Part shown: piece after piece, positions 22,632 through 47,212 of the stretch
Layout: the number at the start of each line of letters is the position of its first letter
Numbering within the stretch: position 1 is the stretch's first letter
From: Effrenium voratum
Lineage: Eukaryota; Sar; Dinophyceae; Suessiales; Symbiodiniaceae
Assembly: GCA_963377175.1 (NCBI GenBank)
Contig: CAUJNA010003499.1
Location: 365,321-429,320 of the forward strand
Reading direction: 5' to 3'
DNA: 64,000 nucleotides
The notes under the pieces: generated by a model
The model's input: only the letters and a program-made list of their open reading frames with translations
What the model was told of the DNA's origin: nothing
The model's database searches: none
Program-made: the position numbers and the translations under genes

Positions 22632-22845
22632 CATACATACATACATACATACATACATACATACATACATACATACATACATACATACATACATACATAC
22701 ATACATACATACATACATACATACATACATACATACATACATACATACATACATACATACATACATACATACATACATACATACATACATACATACATAC
22801 ATACATACATACATACATACATACATACATACATACATACATACA

Positions 22846-22876
<31 letters not shown>

Positions 22877-23262
22877 CATACATACATACATACATACATA
22901 CATACATACATACATACATACATACATACATACATACATACATACATACATACATACATACATACATACATACATACATACATACATACATACATACATA
23001 CATACATACATACATACATACATACATACATACATACATACATACATACATACATACATACATACATACATACATACATACATACATACATACATACATA
23101 CATACATACATACATACATACATACATACATACATACATACATACATACATACATACATACATACATACATACATACATACATACATACATACATACATA
23201 CATACATACATACATACATACATACATACATACATACATACATACATACATACATACATACA

Positions 23263-23293
<31 letters not shown>

Positions 23294-23485
23294 CATACAT
23301 ACATACATACATACATACATACATACATACATACATACATACATACATACATACATACATACATACATACATACATACATACACATACATACATACATAC
23401 ATACATACATACATACATACATACATACATACATACATACATACATACATACATACATACATACATACATACATACATACATACA

Positions 23486-23516
<31 letters not shown>

Positions 23517-23686
23517 CATACATACATACATACATACATACATACATACATACATACATACATACATACATACATACATACATACATACATACATACATA
23601 CATACATACATACATACATACATACATACATACATACATACATACATACATACATACATACATACATACATACATACATACATACA

Positions 23687-23717
<31 letters not shown>

Positions 23718-23787
23718 CATACATACATACATACATACATACATACATACATACATACATACATACATACATACATACATACATACA

Positions 23788-23818
<31 letters not shown>

Positions 23819-24165
23819 CATACATACATACATACATACATACATACATACATACATACATACATACATACATACATACATACATACATACATACATACA
23901 TACATACATACATACATACATACATACATACATACATACATACATACATACATACATACATACATACATACATACATACATACATACATACATACATACA
24001 TACATACATACATACATACATACATACATACATACATACATACATACATACATACATACATACATACATTACATACATTACATACATTACATACATACAT
24101 TACATTACATTACATTACATACATTACATTACATTACATTACATTACATTACATACATACATACA

Positions 24166-24196
<31 letters not shown>

Positions 24197-24563
24197 CATA
24201 CATACATACATACATACATACATACATACATACATACATACATACATACATACATACATACATACATACATACATACATACATACATACATACATACATA
24301 CATACATACATACATACATACATACATACATACATACATACATACATACATACATACATACATACATACATACATACATACATACATACATACATACATA
24401 CATACATACATACATACATACATACATACATACATACATACATACATACATACATACATACATACATACATACATACATACATACATACATACATACATA
24501 CATACATACATACATACATACATACATACATACATACATTACATACATACATACATACATACA

Positions 24564-24594
<31 letters not shown>

Positions 24595-24759
24595 CATACA
24601 TACATACATACATACATACATACATACATACATACATACATACATACATACATACATACATACATACATACATACATACATACATACATACATACATACA
24701 TACATACATACATACATACATACATACATACATACATACATACATACATACATACATAC
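20935..24759 (+). repeat. Giant TACA / TTACA microsatellite array (3.8 kb)
   Basis: Tetranucleotide TACA dominates from about 21780 to 24760. Pentanucleotide TTACA blocks occupy about 21005-21130, 21240-21300, 21385-21540, 21590-21780 and 24095-24150. Isolated TTACA units interrupt the tetranucleotide part, for example near 21900, 22467, 22571, 22847, 23263, 23487, 23688 and 23789. Neither unit contains a stop in any of the three plus frames, so reading frames of over 1,200 codons arise (Tyr-Ile-His-Thr and Leu-His-Tyr-Ile-Thr). The minus strand gives Met-Tyr-Val-Cys repeats. These are not genes. Confidence 0.98.
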
Positions 24760-24915
24760 GAGAGAGGGAGATTGGGGAGAGAGAGGCTTGGGGGGATGGG
24801 GAGGATGGGGAGCAGAGGGAGGGAGAGAGGACGACAGAACACACCAGGGAGACAAGGGAGAGAGGAAGAAGGAGAAAAGGGAGAGGACAATGTCGGCGGA
24901 CTGAGCCGGAGGCTC
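24760..24915 (+). repeat. Purine-rich (GA/GGGA) tract
   Basis: Almost pure purine on the plus strand, made of GAGAGAGG, GGGGAGGATGGGG and AGGGAGAG motifs. It begins exactly where the TACA array ends. Polypurine strands of this type can adopt triplex structures; that is inference only. Confidence 0.8.
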
Positions 24916-24929
24916 TAAAGTATACGTGT

Positions 24930-25160
24930 GTAATTATATATATATATATATGTACAAATATATACCTATTTGCATTTATTCAAATATACATGTACACATG
25001 TGTAGAATTGTACATGTATACAGTATACACATTCACATGTATTGCATATATACACATATGCAAATATACACATATACATCCCGCCTTACGAACCTCTTAA
25101 AATATACATAACATACGCACATATGTTAATGTATACAATGCGCGCATGTGTATAATAAAA
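24930..25160. repeat. AT-rich alternating tract with TATACA/TATGTACA motifs
   Basis: Begins with (TA)n, then degenerate purine-pyrimidine alternation (ATATACA, TGTACA, CATGTA), much of it self-complementary. No coding signal. Confidence 0.8.
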
Positions 25161-25806
25161 AATGATATGCACACCCCACTTCAACAGCAGGTGGTTGAGC
25201 CCTCAGAGAAAACGCACAACGCAACACCTCCAAAGACGCCGCCCGCCTTCAGCTCACGCCACTCAGGCACGGCGGTCTGGGGGGCAAGGCAGTGGCCACG
25301 TGGGGATTGTCCATAAAAATGAAAGAACGGCCCTTCTTGGATTATTTTAAACGAAACCAAAAGCAAAAGCAACTAATTCGGTGGTTTGATGTTCATTGTA
25401 TACAATGTGACATGGGGCCCTCCAAGTCATGGAGTTCGTCAGTGACCATCTGAGCCGGAAAACAAGAGCCAACATTTTGAGGCATTTTGGTCATTCCAGT
25501 GTCTCCATTGTGGAAGCGGGGCGTGACAAAGGCTCTCACCCTGCCCTGAGCTCGGTTTGGAGCTTAATCTGACCTTTCATCTAGCAAATCAACCAAATGG
25601 TCTTATTTGCCCCTTTTCTGCTCTCTTCATGTTCGCTCTGTTCTCATGTTTGCCACATCTCAAGGGCCATTCACGCCAACATTGACAAGCATGGGCACAA
25701 TGCTAATCATTTTGGAATCAGGCTCCAACAAACAATCTTCAAATAACTGCGTTCCGACAAGCCTTTGCAAAAGGATTTAAACGCTGAAAATGCTAGTTGC
25801 GGACTT
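25161..25806. other. Spacer downstream of the bL20 gene
   Basis: Unique sequence with no recognised coding, RNA or repeat feature. It lies 3' of the bL20 gene and could include its 3' untranslated region. Confidence 0.4.
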
Positions 25807-27665
25807 TCATGCGACGGATGTGTTGTGCCTGCCCTTGGTCTGTGTGTTCTGCCAGGTAGCAGGAAAGCAAAGAAATCCAGCCTCAAGCACGTTCGTGAAA
25901 ATGGCGCGGTCATAAACTCCCAGCTGGGAGAGGATCTTGCGGTTGATGTTGATGTTTGCCTCCTGCATCGTGCGCGTCAACCCGTAAGGTCCGAGGCCCC
26001 CTTCGATTTGGAGTTGCAGTGGCTGCAAGAATCTCCCTACCTATCATCATTTTGCAGTTCCAGAGGACCCCGTAGCCCTGCAGTTGCGGTCGGGATACTC
26101 AGGGTTGCTAGGACACGCAGAGACCTGGGGTTGTGCTGGCGTGGAGCTTTATTGCACGGTGGGTCGCTCGTCCACTCGCTCGGTGTGTCGGTATCCGTCA
26201 GCTGCGGAAAAAGAAACACTGGCAAAACAGTGCTGATGGACGACGTGGACCAAATGACACGTATCCCTTCGCAGCTGGGCAGTATCATGGCGATCCGAAA
26301 CACCGCAGCACCCTCTCGAGTCGGTCCTTGAGCCTACAAATGAACTTGTTGTACCTTCCAAGCGTGGAATTTTGGAACGCCCCCACCCTGGCCCGCATTT
26401 TCGCCACGTGGGGAGATGTTAACGACTTGCGCAGCAAGGCAAAACACAGTGCATGGAGTGACACAAGCACGGTTGGGCCTTGATGAACAAATGGTTTTGA
26501 CATGGCAGATTTGCCTTCATCGTGCTGCATCAGTACTCACCCAATGTAGGCCCTCGCAACAACGCAGACATCTAAAAAGGTCTCCCAGAACACAAGACAG
26601 CGTTCCAGCAGGTAGCACGTGCTCATGGGGCGCACTTGATGCCATGCAGCCTGGAGTTGTTGGCAACCTCAGTGTGCTGACTGTCACTGCTGCAAGCCTC
26701 ATTGATCAGCGCAAATGGAACTACACAACGTTGGCATGATTGACAGTTCAGACCAGTCGCAGACTGGTGACTCGACCTTCGATTGACTTGGCCAAGATCA
26801 GCTACAAGTAAGAAGCGCAAAAACCGACAAATGGGGTGGTAGGGGGTGTGCCCTTCTTGATGCACCCAAACCGCGGTGCAGCATATCATCCTCCTCAAAT
26901 CTCCCAAAACCCCAAGAAATGCTGTTAGCATTGGAGAATCAAAGCACCGCCCTGCCCCCACCTGTCTCTGTCTGTCTCCCTCACCTTTGGCAGAGTTGGG
27001 CCACCTGTTTCAAGATGGCTTCAAAACAATCTGAACATTCACTCCTTTAGGTTGTCCCTTGTTTCCTGTTCAATCCTAGGCCGGCCGGCGCGCTGGATCC
27101 ACAACATGCGGCGGTCGCGCTTGAACTGGCGTCTGGCGCGGTACCTCATACCAGGACTGCCAATGCCAATGACTCGTGGTCTATGTCCATCCAACGTGTC
27201 GCCATTCGGGCCTCAGACTCGGCACTCACCCTGCGCAAATGCTTGATTTCAGCCATGGCGCTATCATGGGAACGCGTAGAACAGCGAGCGGTAGCCAAAG
27301 CAGCCATGTTTGGGGCATCAACATCATCGTGCGTAGCCAGAGGGTGAACAAGGGCCCACCAAATTATGTCCCTTCAAGACCGTGAAAATGGTATCCTCAA
27401 AGACACAGCTCTGCGGAAGCCCCCAACGGTTCGAAACCACCGGGGCACTTCGCTTTCAGTGCATGCATCACAGCCTGCCGGGCGATGCGATAGCCTCAGC
27501 CGGGGATCTCGGATTCTCCCCGCCAGCTCGACTTCAGTAATGCAATCCATGGGGACCTCTATAAATGGAACAAAGCAGACGGCCGGCAGGGACATGACTA
27601 AGTTTCTGGCAATTCCTGCGGCGGTTGCTCATGTTGGGCAGGGAGTACTTGAGCCACATGGCCAT
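25807..27665 (-). CDS. Ribosomal protein bL20 (organellar type, split gene)
   Basis: Large-subunit protein bL20, which binds 23S rRNA early in assembly. A nuclear copy should serve the mitochondrial or plastid ribosome. Exons: 27092-27144 (YRARRQFKRDRRMLWIQR); about 26327-26387 (VGAFQNSTLGRYNKFICRLK); 25807-25962 (EANININRKILSQLGVYDRAIF, then a short C-terminal extension to the stop at 25807). Joined, they match the bacterial pattern YRDRRQ...LWI.RIN......YS.FI..LK.A.I...RK.L without gaps. An upstream exon ends at 27230 before a clear GTGAGT donor (AEIKHLRR). Just before it, another frame reads GCFGYRSLFYAFP, which resembles the KGYYGARSRVYRVA segment; about 4 extra bases put the two out of frame. 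A possible first exon, MAMWLKYSLPNMSNRRRNCQK, starts at 27665. Targeting peptide not identified. The C-terminal half is secure, the N-terminal half tentative. Confidence 0.75.
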
Positions 27666-30290
27666 CCTGGCACGCTGAGCTGAGGGGCCAAAGCCCCGGC
27701 CTCCTTGTCCGCAACACACACCGCGCACGCGCGCGCACACACAGACACTCTGAACCTGACAGGGTGTTTGTTTTCTTCATAGGAAAATGGCGCCAGCCTC
27801 ATGCCCAAGCAATACCCTGGCTAACGCTTGGCAGGGAACTATCGCCTTGCAATGGCATCCTAGCGAAACAATCTACGTCTATAGAAAGATGTTGCTAGTG
27901 ATGAAAACAAATGCGCAGTTGTACTTCTCATGGAATTCCTGCCAAAAGCAGGATTCCAGGATGGAGAAGGTTTGATGCTATTAAGTTTTTGTTTGGCTGG
28001 AGGAGTCAGCGAAGGTGCTTACGGACGACAAGCCGAAGGATAGCACGGGACAAGACCTGCGCAGGCTAGTGGTGCCTTGTCCAACAAAGGTGTCCAGATC
28101 TGACATACAAAGAAAAACCCACACAAAAAAATAGGGAATAGAAACTGAAAAGCAAAGAAAATATTGTCAACATACTGGCGCTCCAAAAAGCCTTTCTATT
28201 AAAGGTGGAATGCACAAAAATGCTTTGTAGTTGCTGTAAACTCCCCATGGCTCCTGCGTCCATCCAGTAAAGCATAGAATACGTCGCAAAATCATTCCCA
28301 AACACACATGATTGAAAGATGAAGATGAACAAACAACTATTGTGCAATGTGTTTCTGTGCACTTTGCATTACCCAGCTATCGTCCCACATTGTCATATGA
28401 TAGTGCATGCCCTGATGATAAATCTTCATTTTAGTGTCGATATCATTGTCCTTTGACAGCAATATTGGATTGTTGTTCTTCGTTCAGCAGATATAAATTC
28501 AACATAATTTAGCCGTGTCTGTTCACTTAGATTGATTTATTGCATTGCCCTCCCCCGTTTCCGGGTTCCACCGATCCTCTCAGGCGTTGCCGTTGCTCTT
28601 GCGGGACTCTTTGGTGAATACCATTTCGGTGGAGATGCATGTCCAACCACTCAGGTGGTGTCTATTTCATATTAGCAAAAACAGACGCATGATCTCCAGG
28701 CCGCCTCCTCTGCTTTGCTGACTTCTTCTGCCTGAGTTGGGGACGTAGCTTGGCCATTGCCGATTCTCTGCCCCAATGCAGCGCTTAGATGCAGTTGGGA
28801 GCGGACGTTGCATTCGAAAGGGATCCAAAGGATCACTTGCCCATAGACAAACACTTTTCTGCGGGGACGAGGGTTGCATTGAACCATCACAATGCTTTCC
28901 GAAGACGATTTCAGGCGTTTCAAACGTGGTTGCAGCTCAAGGAGATCATACAACTCCCAAGCCAAAGCCAGCTGGAGATGGCTTGTCCAAAAAGCGTACA
29001 AGCCAAGCACGCATGGCACCACTGAGGTCAGCGCTTTGGGGGCGAAATCTTCAGGGAGCCGTTGTAGTTGAATGTGGGCGCTGGCGCGGCACAACAGAGC
29101 AAGGCCGGAGAAACAAGTAGAGAATGTCACTCGACAAGACATATCCAAACAAGCAACTCGGAAACTCGATGACTTTGCTAACAGATCCACCGGACCTCTC
29201 ACCATCTTGCCAAAGGGTCGGAAAGGAATTCAGCTCTTGACTCTTCCCGACGCGCCTTGTTTCCCTTTCCCTGGGCACAGGCGTTGCATCTCATCTCGAA
29301 CAACGTCGACAGCCCACCACAAAGCATTCCTTGTCTACCCACATGGAGAGGAATGGAAAATCATGAAAGAACAATGTTGCCACGCACCCGAAAGAAGCAG
29401 CACGTGACAAGCATGTGCGACATTGGTCAATCAGGGATCGCTGGAAATGGAAACCTTCAATTATTGAGGTTCAATGTTTCTCCCTCAACCACCATCCTAT
29501 TGGTCGCAAAAAGTTCCTGCCAGTTTTCTTGCCATGATAAGCAAAATCAAGGTCGCCCACCAGAAATAACCCGATGGTTGGCGCCATTTGAAATGGCTTG
29601 CCCAGCATCTCTCCGAGAGTCCGGCTCCAGGTCTTCCAGTCAGCCTGAAGAGCATGCCACTCGGCCAGTCTCACCCGAAAGGTGACCGCAAAACAAAAGA
29701 AACACCCAGGCGAACTCATCTCAACCTAATGTGTAAAAAAAAAAAAACGGTGCATGTTCAAACCTAACCTATGTTGTGCTGTGCAGAGTTGAACGAACCT
29801 TCACACGTTCACGCGGAAGCGGACAAACCGTCTGGGCCACCTTACGTTACATATTGCTTGCTGTAGGTAGCGGCTGAAAGCTGAGTTTTCTACCGATGGT
29901 TGCGGAACCCATTCGCACATACGAAAAGCGATAGAGAAGCGATCTCGATCAACTTTCTCCAGCTTCAGAAGCTACAGGATGCCCCAAGAATGCCACCTGA
30001 TTCTCACGCAATTCGCAGTCTGACACTGGACATGCACCTCCCTCCATCGCTGAAATGTACCGGCCTGCATGGCAATACAAGTGCCGCCAGAACTCTTCTG
30101 AGGTGCCTCGGTGCAACGGGACAAAAGGTGGCATCCACTCGCAACACTTGAGTGAAACAAAGCGACAGAGTTTGACTCTGAATTCGGACTTGTTGCCTGC
30201 TTTGGGGATGCTTTGCCAACACCAATATGGTGACGTTGATCTCCTGTCAATTTCTAGCCGACCGCACAAATGGACAACATCATGCTATAC
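27666..30290. other. Intergenic or intronic sequence with two weak ORFs
   Basis: No recognised family. A 177-codon minus ORF (28672-29205) is listed separately. A coding-like minus segment at about 29580-29690 (ADWKTWSRTLGEMLGKPFQ) has a nearby AG but no convincing donor. An A12 run lies at 29738, and a short GC-alternating tract (CACGCGCGCGCACAC) near 27725. Confidence 0.4.
28672..29205 (-). CDS. Hypothetical ORF, no recognised domain
   Basis: An open frame of 177 codons on the gene-bearing strand, with one hydrophobic stretch (VVPCVLGLYAFW) and otherwise mixed composition. No family, signal peptide or splice pair could be assigned. It may be chance. Confidence 0.18.
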   Translation of the reverse strand: MVRGPVDLLAKSSSFRVACLDMSCRVTFSTCFSGLALLCRASAHIQLQRLPEDFAPKALTSVVPCVLGLYAFWTSHLQLALAWELYDLLELQPRLKRLKSSSESIVMVQCNPRPRRKVFVYGQVILWIPFECNVRSQLHLSAALGQRIGNGQATSPTQAEEVSKAEEAAWRSCVCFC

Positions 30291-30299
30291 TGCATGTGT

Positions 30300-32030
<1,731 letters not shown>

Positions 32031-32429
32031 GTCCGGTCTGCTTGTATGTATGCATGCACGTAGGTAAATGGAAACATGGATTTTGTTTGAAGCGACATCT
32101 GGAAAACATGATTCTTGGAAACGGAGCGTCGCGTGAACAACGCACGTTTTATACCCTCATAGTGTGGATTTAGTCAAAGCTGCAAATGGTTTCCGGGGCT
32201 GGACTCACACCTAGCTGCAAAGCTGGCTCATCCAAAACAGCGCGCCCTGGTTTTGGGGCTTGAAAGCTGATGTTTTTCCCTCTGCTCACCCCGTCTGCGC
32301 TGGACGGCTCGCTTTTACACGCGCACCCTGGGGCTCCCAGCACCTGCAAGGGTGGAGCCTGACACGCATCCTGGCAAGTAAAGTTGCAGTGACAATTCGC
32401 ATCTGGCTGCACGGAGGAGCCTATCCAAT

Positions 32430-34525
32430 GGAACAGCGATCCAAGAGACAAAGGACAAAAAGGCAAGAAAGCAAGAGCAAGAGCGCAAGAGCGCAAACAA
32501 GCAGCAGAGCAAGAGAGCAACAGACAAAGACAGCAAGAGAGCAAGAGAGCAAGAGTGAAAAAGAGCAAAGAGCAAGAAAGCAAAGAAACAAGAGCGCTAA
32601 GAGCGGACAAGCAGCAGAGCAAGAGCGCAAGAGCGCAAACAAGCAGCGGAACAAGAGCGCACAGCGCAAAAAAGCAGCAGAGCAAGAGCGCAACAGCGCA
32701 AACAAGCAGCAGAGCAAAAGCGCAATAGCGCAAACAAGCAGCAGAGCAGGAGCGCAAGAGCGTAAACAAGCAGCAGAGCAAGAGCTCAAAAGCACAAACA
32801 AGCAGCAGAGCAAGAGCGCAAGAGAGCAAGAGAGCAAGAGCGCAACAGAGCAAGAAAGCAAGAGAGCAAAAGCGCAAGAGCGCAAACAAGCAGCAAAGCA
32901 AGAGAGCAACAGACAAAGACAGCAAGAGAACAAGAGTGCAAAAGAGCAAAAGAGCAAAAGAGCAAAAGAGCAAAAGAGCAAAAGAGCAAGAAAGCAAAAA
33001 AACAAGAGAGCTAAGAGCGGACAAGCAGCAAAGCAAGAGCGCAAGAGCGCAAAAAAGCAGCAGAGCAAGAGCGCAACAGCGCAAACAAGCAGCAGAGCAA
33101 GAGCGCAACAGCGCAAACAAGCAGCAAAGCAAGAGCGCAACAGCGCAAACAAGCAGCAGGGCAAGAGCTCAAAAGCACAAACAAGCAGCAGAGCAAGAAC
33201 GCAAGAGAGCAAGAGAGCAAGAGCGCAACAGAGCAAGAAAGCAAGAGAGCAAAAGCGCAAGAGCGCAAACAAGCAGCGGAGCAAGAGAGCAACAGACAAA
33301 GACAGCAAGAGAGCAAGAGTGCAAAAGAGCAAAAGAGCAAAAAAACAAGAAAGCAAAAAAACAAGAGCGCTAAGAGCGGACAAGCAGCAAACCAAGAGCG
33401 CAAGAGCGCAAAGAGCAAACAAGCAGGAAAGCAAGAGAGCAAGAGGGCAAGAGAGCAAGAGAGCAAGAGCGCAAGAGGGCAAAAGAGCAAGAAAGCAAGA
33501 GAGCAAAAGAGCAAAACGCAAACAAGCAGGAAAGCAAGAGAGCAAGAGAGCGAGAGAGCAAGAGCGCAAGAGAGCAAGAGCGCAAGAGGGCAAGAGAGCA
33601 AGAAAGCAAGAGAGCAAAAGAGCAAAAGAGCAAACAAGCAGCAGAGCAAGAGAGCAAGAGAGCAAGAGCGCAAGAGCGCAAGAGAGCAAGAGAGCAAGAG
33701 AGCAAGAGCGCAAGAGAGCAAGAGAGCAAGAGCGCAAGAGAGCAAGAGAGCAAGAAAGCAAGGGAGCAAGAGAGCAAAAGCGCAAACAAGAAGGAAAGCA
33801 AGAGAGCAAGCGGGCAAAAGAGCGAGAGAGCAAGAGAGTAAGAGAGCAAGAAAGCAAGAGAGCAAAAGCGCAAACAAGCAGCAGAGCAAGAGAGCAAGAG
33901 AGCAAGAGAGCAAGAGCGCAAGAGCTCAAGAGAGCAAGAGAGCCAGAGCGCAAGAGAGCAAGAGAGCAAGAAAGCAAGAGAGCAAAAGAGCAAAAGCGCA
34001 AACAAGCAGGAAAGCAAGAGATCAAGAGAGCAAGAGAGAAAGAGGGCAAGAGAGCAAGAGAGCAAGAGCACAAGAAAGCAAAAGCGCAAACAAGCAGGAA
34101 AGCAAGAGATCAAGAGAGCAAGAGAGAAAGAGCGCAAGAGAGCAAGAGAGCAAGAGCACAAGAGAGCAAAAGCGCAAACAAGCAGCAGAGCAAGAGAGGA
34201 AGAGAGCAAGAGAGCAAGAGCGCAAGGGCTCAAGAGAGCAAGAGAGCCAGAGCGCAAGAGAGCAAGAGAGCAAGAAAGCAAGAGAGCAAAAGAGCAAAAG
34301 CGCAAACAAGCAGGAAAGCAAGAGATCAAGAGAGCAAGAGAGAAAGAGGGCAAGAGAGCAAGAGAGCAAGAGCACAAGAAAGCAAAATCGCAAACAAGCA
34401 GGAAAGCAAGAGATCAAGAGAGCAAGAGAGAAAGAGCGCAAGAGAGCAAGAGAGCAAGAGCACAAGAGAGCAAAAGCGCAAACAAGCAGCAGAGCAAGAG
34501 AGAGAGAGAGAGAGCAAGAGAAAAA
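32430..34525 (+). repeat. AGAGCAAG-type minisatellite with higher-order units
   Basis: About 2.1 kb of degenerate 8-12-bp units built from AGAGCAAG, AGCGCAAG and AAACAAGCAGC. Larger blocks repeat: one containing GAGATCAAGAGAG and GAGAGAAAGAG occurs at about 34008-34190 and again at about 34310-34495. A block starting AGAGCGGACAAGCAGCA recurs near 32602, 33012 and 33372. A plus ORF of 848 codons (Lys/Ser/Arg/Ala/Gln) and minus ORFs (Leu/Ala/Cys/Ser) are products of the repeat. Confidence 0.95.
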
Positions 34526-35314
34526 GTGTAATCAAAAAAGCAAGGAACAGCAAGCGCGCAAGAAACATAACGCTGGCAATGTCACGTGATACCAAGTCCC
34601 AAGATGGCAGAATGACACCCACACCAAACCTCCCCGGCCTCGCGCCCTGCGCCTGGCGAAGTTCAAAGTGTGGGGAGAGGTCATCTAACGTGTCTCAGGC
34701 TGACGCCTTCCGCTTAGTCCCAGTCTTTTCTGGATCTTATTCAGCCTCTTCCCTTAGGCTGAGTGGCTGTACGTTTGTCAAAGAGAGGTTGAAATGCCGC
34801 CTCTGACAAGCACTTTCCGAGTTGCCCTCCGCTGCCTCCATCCGAGAGCATACTTTTGCCACTGCACGGCGCTTGGTCCGCAAAAATGGGAGTTGGCTGG
34901 TTTCTTTTTGTGCGGCACGCTGCCCGACTGGTGTGTGACCAACCCCCATGCACAACTAAAGGATCGAAGAGCCAGCAGTTCCCGGCAGAGCGCAACCTAT
35001 GGGTTTGGCGAAGGGTGGCAACCCCAGCCCGGATGGGCCTGTGCGCATGCACTGAAGCAGACATGCCTGATGCTGTCGTTGAAAAATCATACTCTGCTTG
35101 CATTGAGAGGCAAAGCCACCCCAGCCCATCCAAGCCATTCTCCCCAACAACTGTCGCCGTCCAGCCGTGCCAGTGGCTGCATGGTTACACTCTCAGCAGT
35201 GTTCCTTCTTTTCGTGAAATAGGGGTTTCTCAAAATTGAGAAACCCACTCTTCCCCCCCCCCCGGCACATGCCACAGCCCGGGGCGTGCCCATTCTCTCT
35301 TGCAGCATCCTCAC
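34526..35314. other. Unique sequence next to the minisatellite
   Basis: No recognised exon or RNA. It lies downstream of the last supported exon of the alpha/beta-hydrolase gene, so it may hold further 3' exons or the 3' untranslated region. Confidence 0.35.
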
Positions 35315-46162
<10,848 letters not shown>

Positions 46163-47035
46163 CTCGTGTCCAAATAGTTGACCCCTGATGGGTGGCCCTG
46201 GTATTTATCGGGGGTGGTCTGCCTGCAGAAAGGGATCCAAGCACTAAAAGGGACCTGTTTGCTTACCTGGAAAGATATGGGCCTCAAGGGCTTAGCAATG
46301 TTTGCTCAAATCAGCGATTCCCTCCACATTTGATTCTGATTTATGTTCAAAAGACGCAAAACCAGTTACCTTGCCACAGGTCGGCATCTTGGCACCTCCA
46401 ATGAAGCTTGGCCGAGGCCACGCCACCTCTTGGGCGTGCGCCTCTGTGTACGTCTGCCCGATACCAAATATCTAAGGGCATGTAAGATGAAACTGACCTT
46501 GGCCCTGCTCAGTTGGCCCTGCTCCAAGAGCAACCCACAACGTCACCAACTGCGGTCAGAGTCACGGTTTTCGCAAGAGGAATCCATTGGCCAATGCCAG
46601 GTCAGTGTTCTGAGTTCCAAGTGACTACTGAGCATATTTAGTTGCCCTTCTGCTTTGGGAGATGCTCGCCTTAAACTGCCGACTTGCATCAACCTTCAAG
46701 CAACGCATTGGTTTCTAGACCGGGAATCAGCGGTCCCATGGCAACAAGCGCTTGCTCGTCAGTAAGGTGTGGATGGTGTGCCTCACACGTGCACAAACGA
46801 AACCCAGCCTGGCAGCATGTGTGAGTAGCATACCCTTGCAAACAGAATCGTGTAACACTTGGCTCTCCCTTTGGTCGGTCTTTCGCGAACGAACTGGTCA
46901 CAGGCGCTGCCAGCATCGAGAGCCACAATCGAGCCGCGAAGTTCATCAACCTGCCAAGCAGCGAGAAGCAAGCCATCTTCACCCTGCCCCCCGTCACACA
47001 ACAACTCTGGCCCAGGCCGAAAAAAATCCGCTCCA
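46163..47035. other. Unique sequence upstream of the first recognised hydrolase exon
   Basis: Nothing recognisable. Earlier hydrolase exons or the promoter could lie here. Confidence 0.3.
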
Positions 47036-47148
47036 ATCCACACACACACACAGCACACGCACACACACACACACACACAGCACACACACACACACACACG
47101 CACGCACGCACGCACGCACGCACGCAGGCAGGCAGGCACGCACACACG

Positions 47149-47204
<56 letters not shown>

Positions 47205-47212
47205 CACGCTTG
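47036..47212 (+). repeat. CA / ACGC / CAGG microsatellites
   Basis: (CA)n interrupted by GCACA, then (CGCA)n, then (GGCA)n to about 47205. Just beyond it a minus reading frame (AHLPQLVEQQHQRFATAAEL, about 47285-47352) looks protein-like, but no splice sites define it. Confidence 0.93.

Noticed and set aside
20806..25100. Reading frames of more than 1,200 codons (Tyr-Ile-His-Thr) and long Met-Tyr-Val-Cys frames
   Set aside because: They are direct translations of TACA/TTACA, which contain no stop in those frames. No exon borders or codon bias support a protein.
32430..34525. Possible CRISPR-like array
   Set aside because: Units are contiguous and degenerate, with no unique spacers of even length and no cas genes; the host is eukaryotic.
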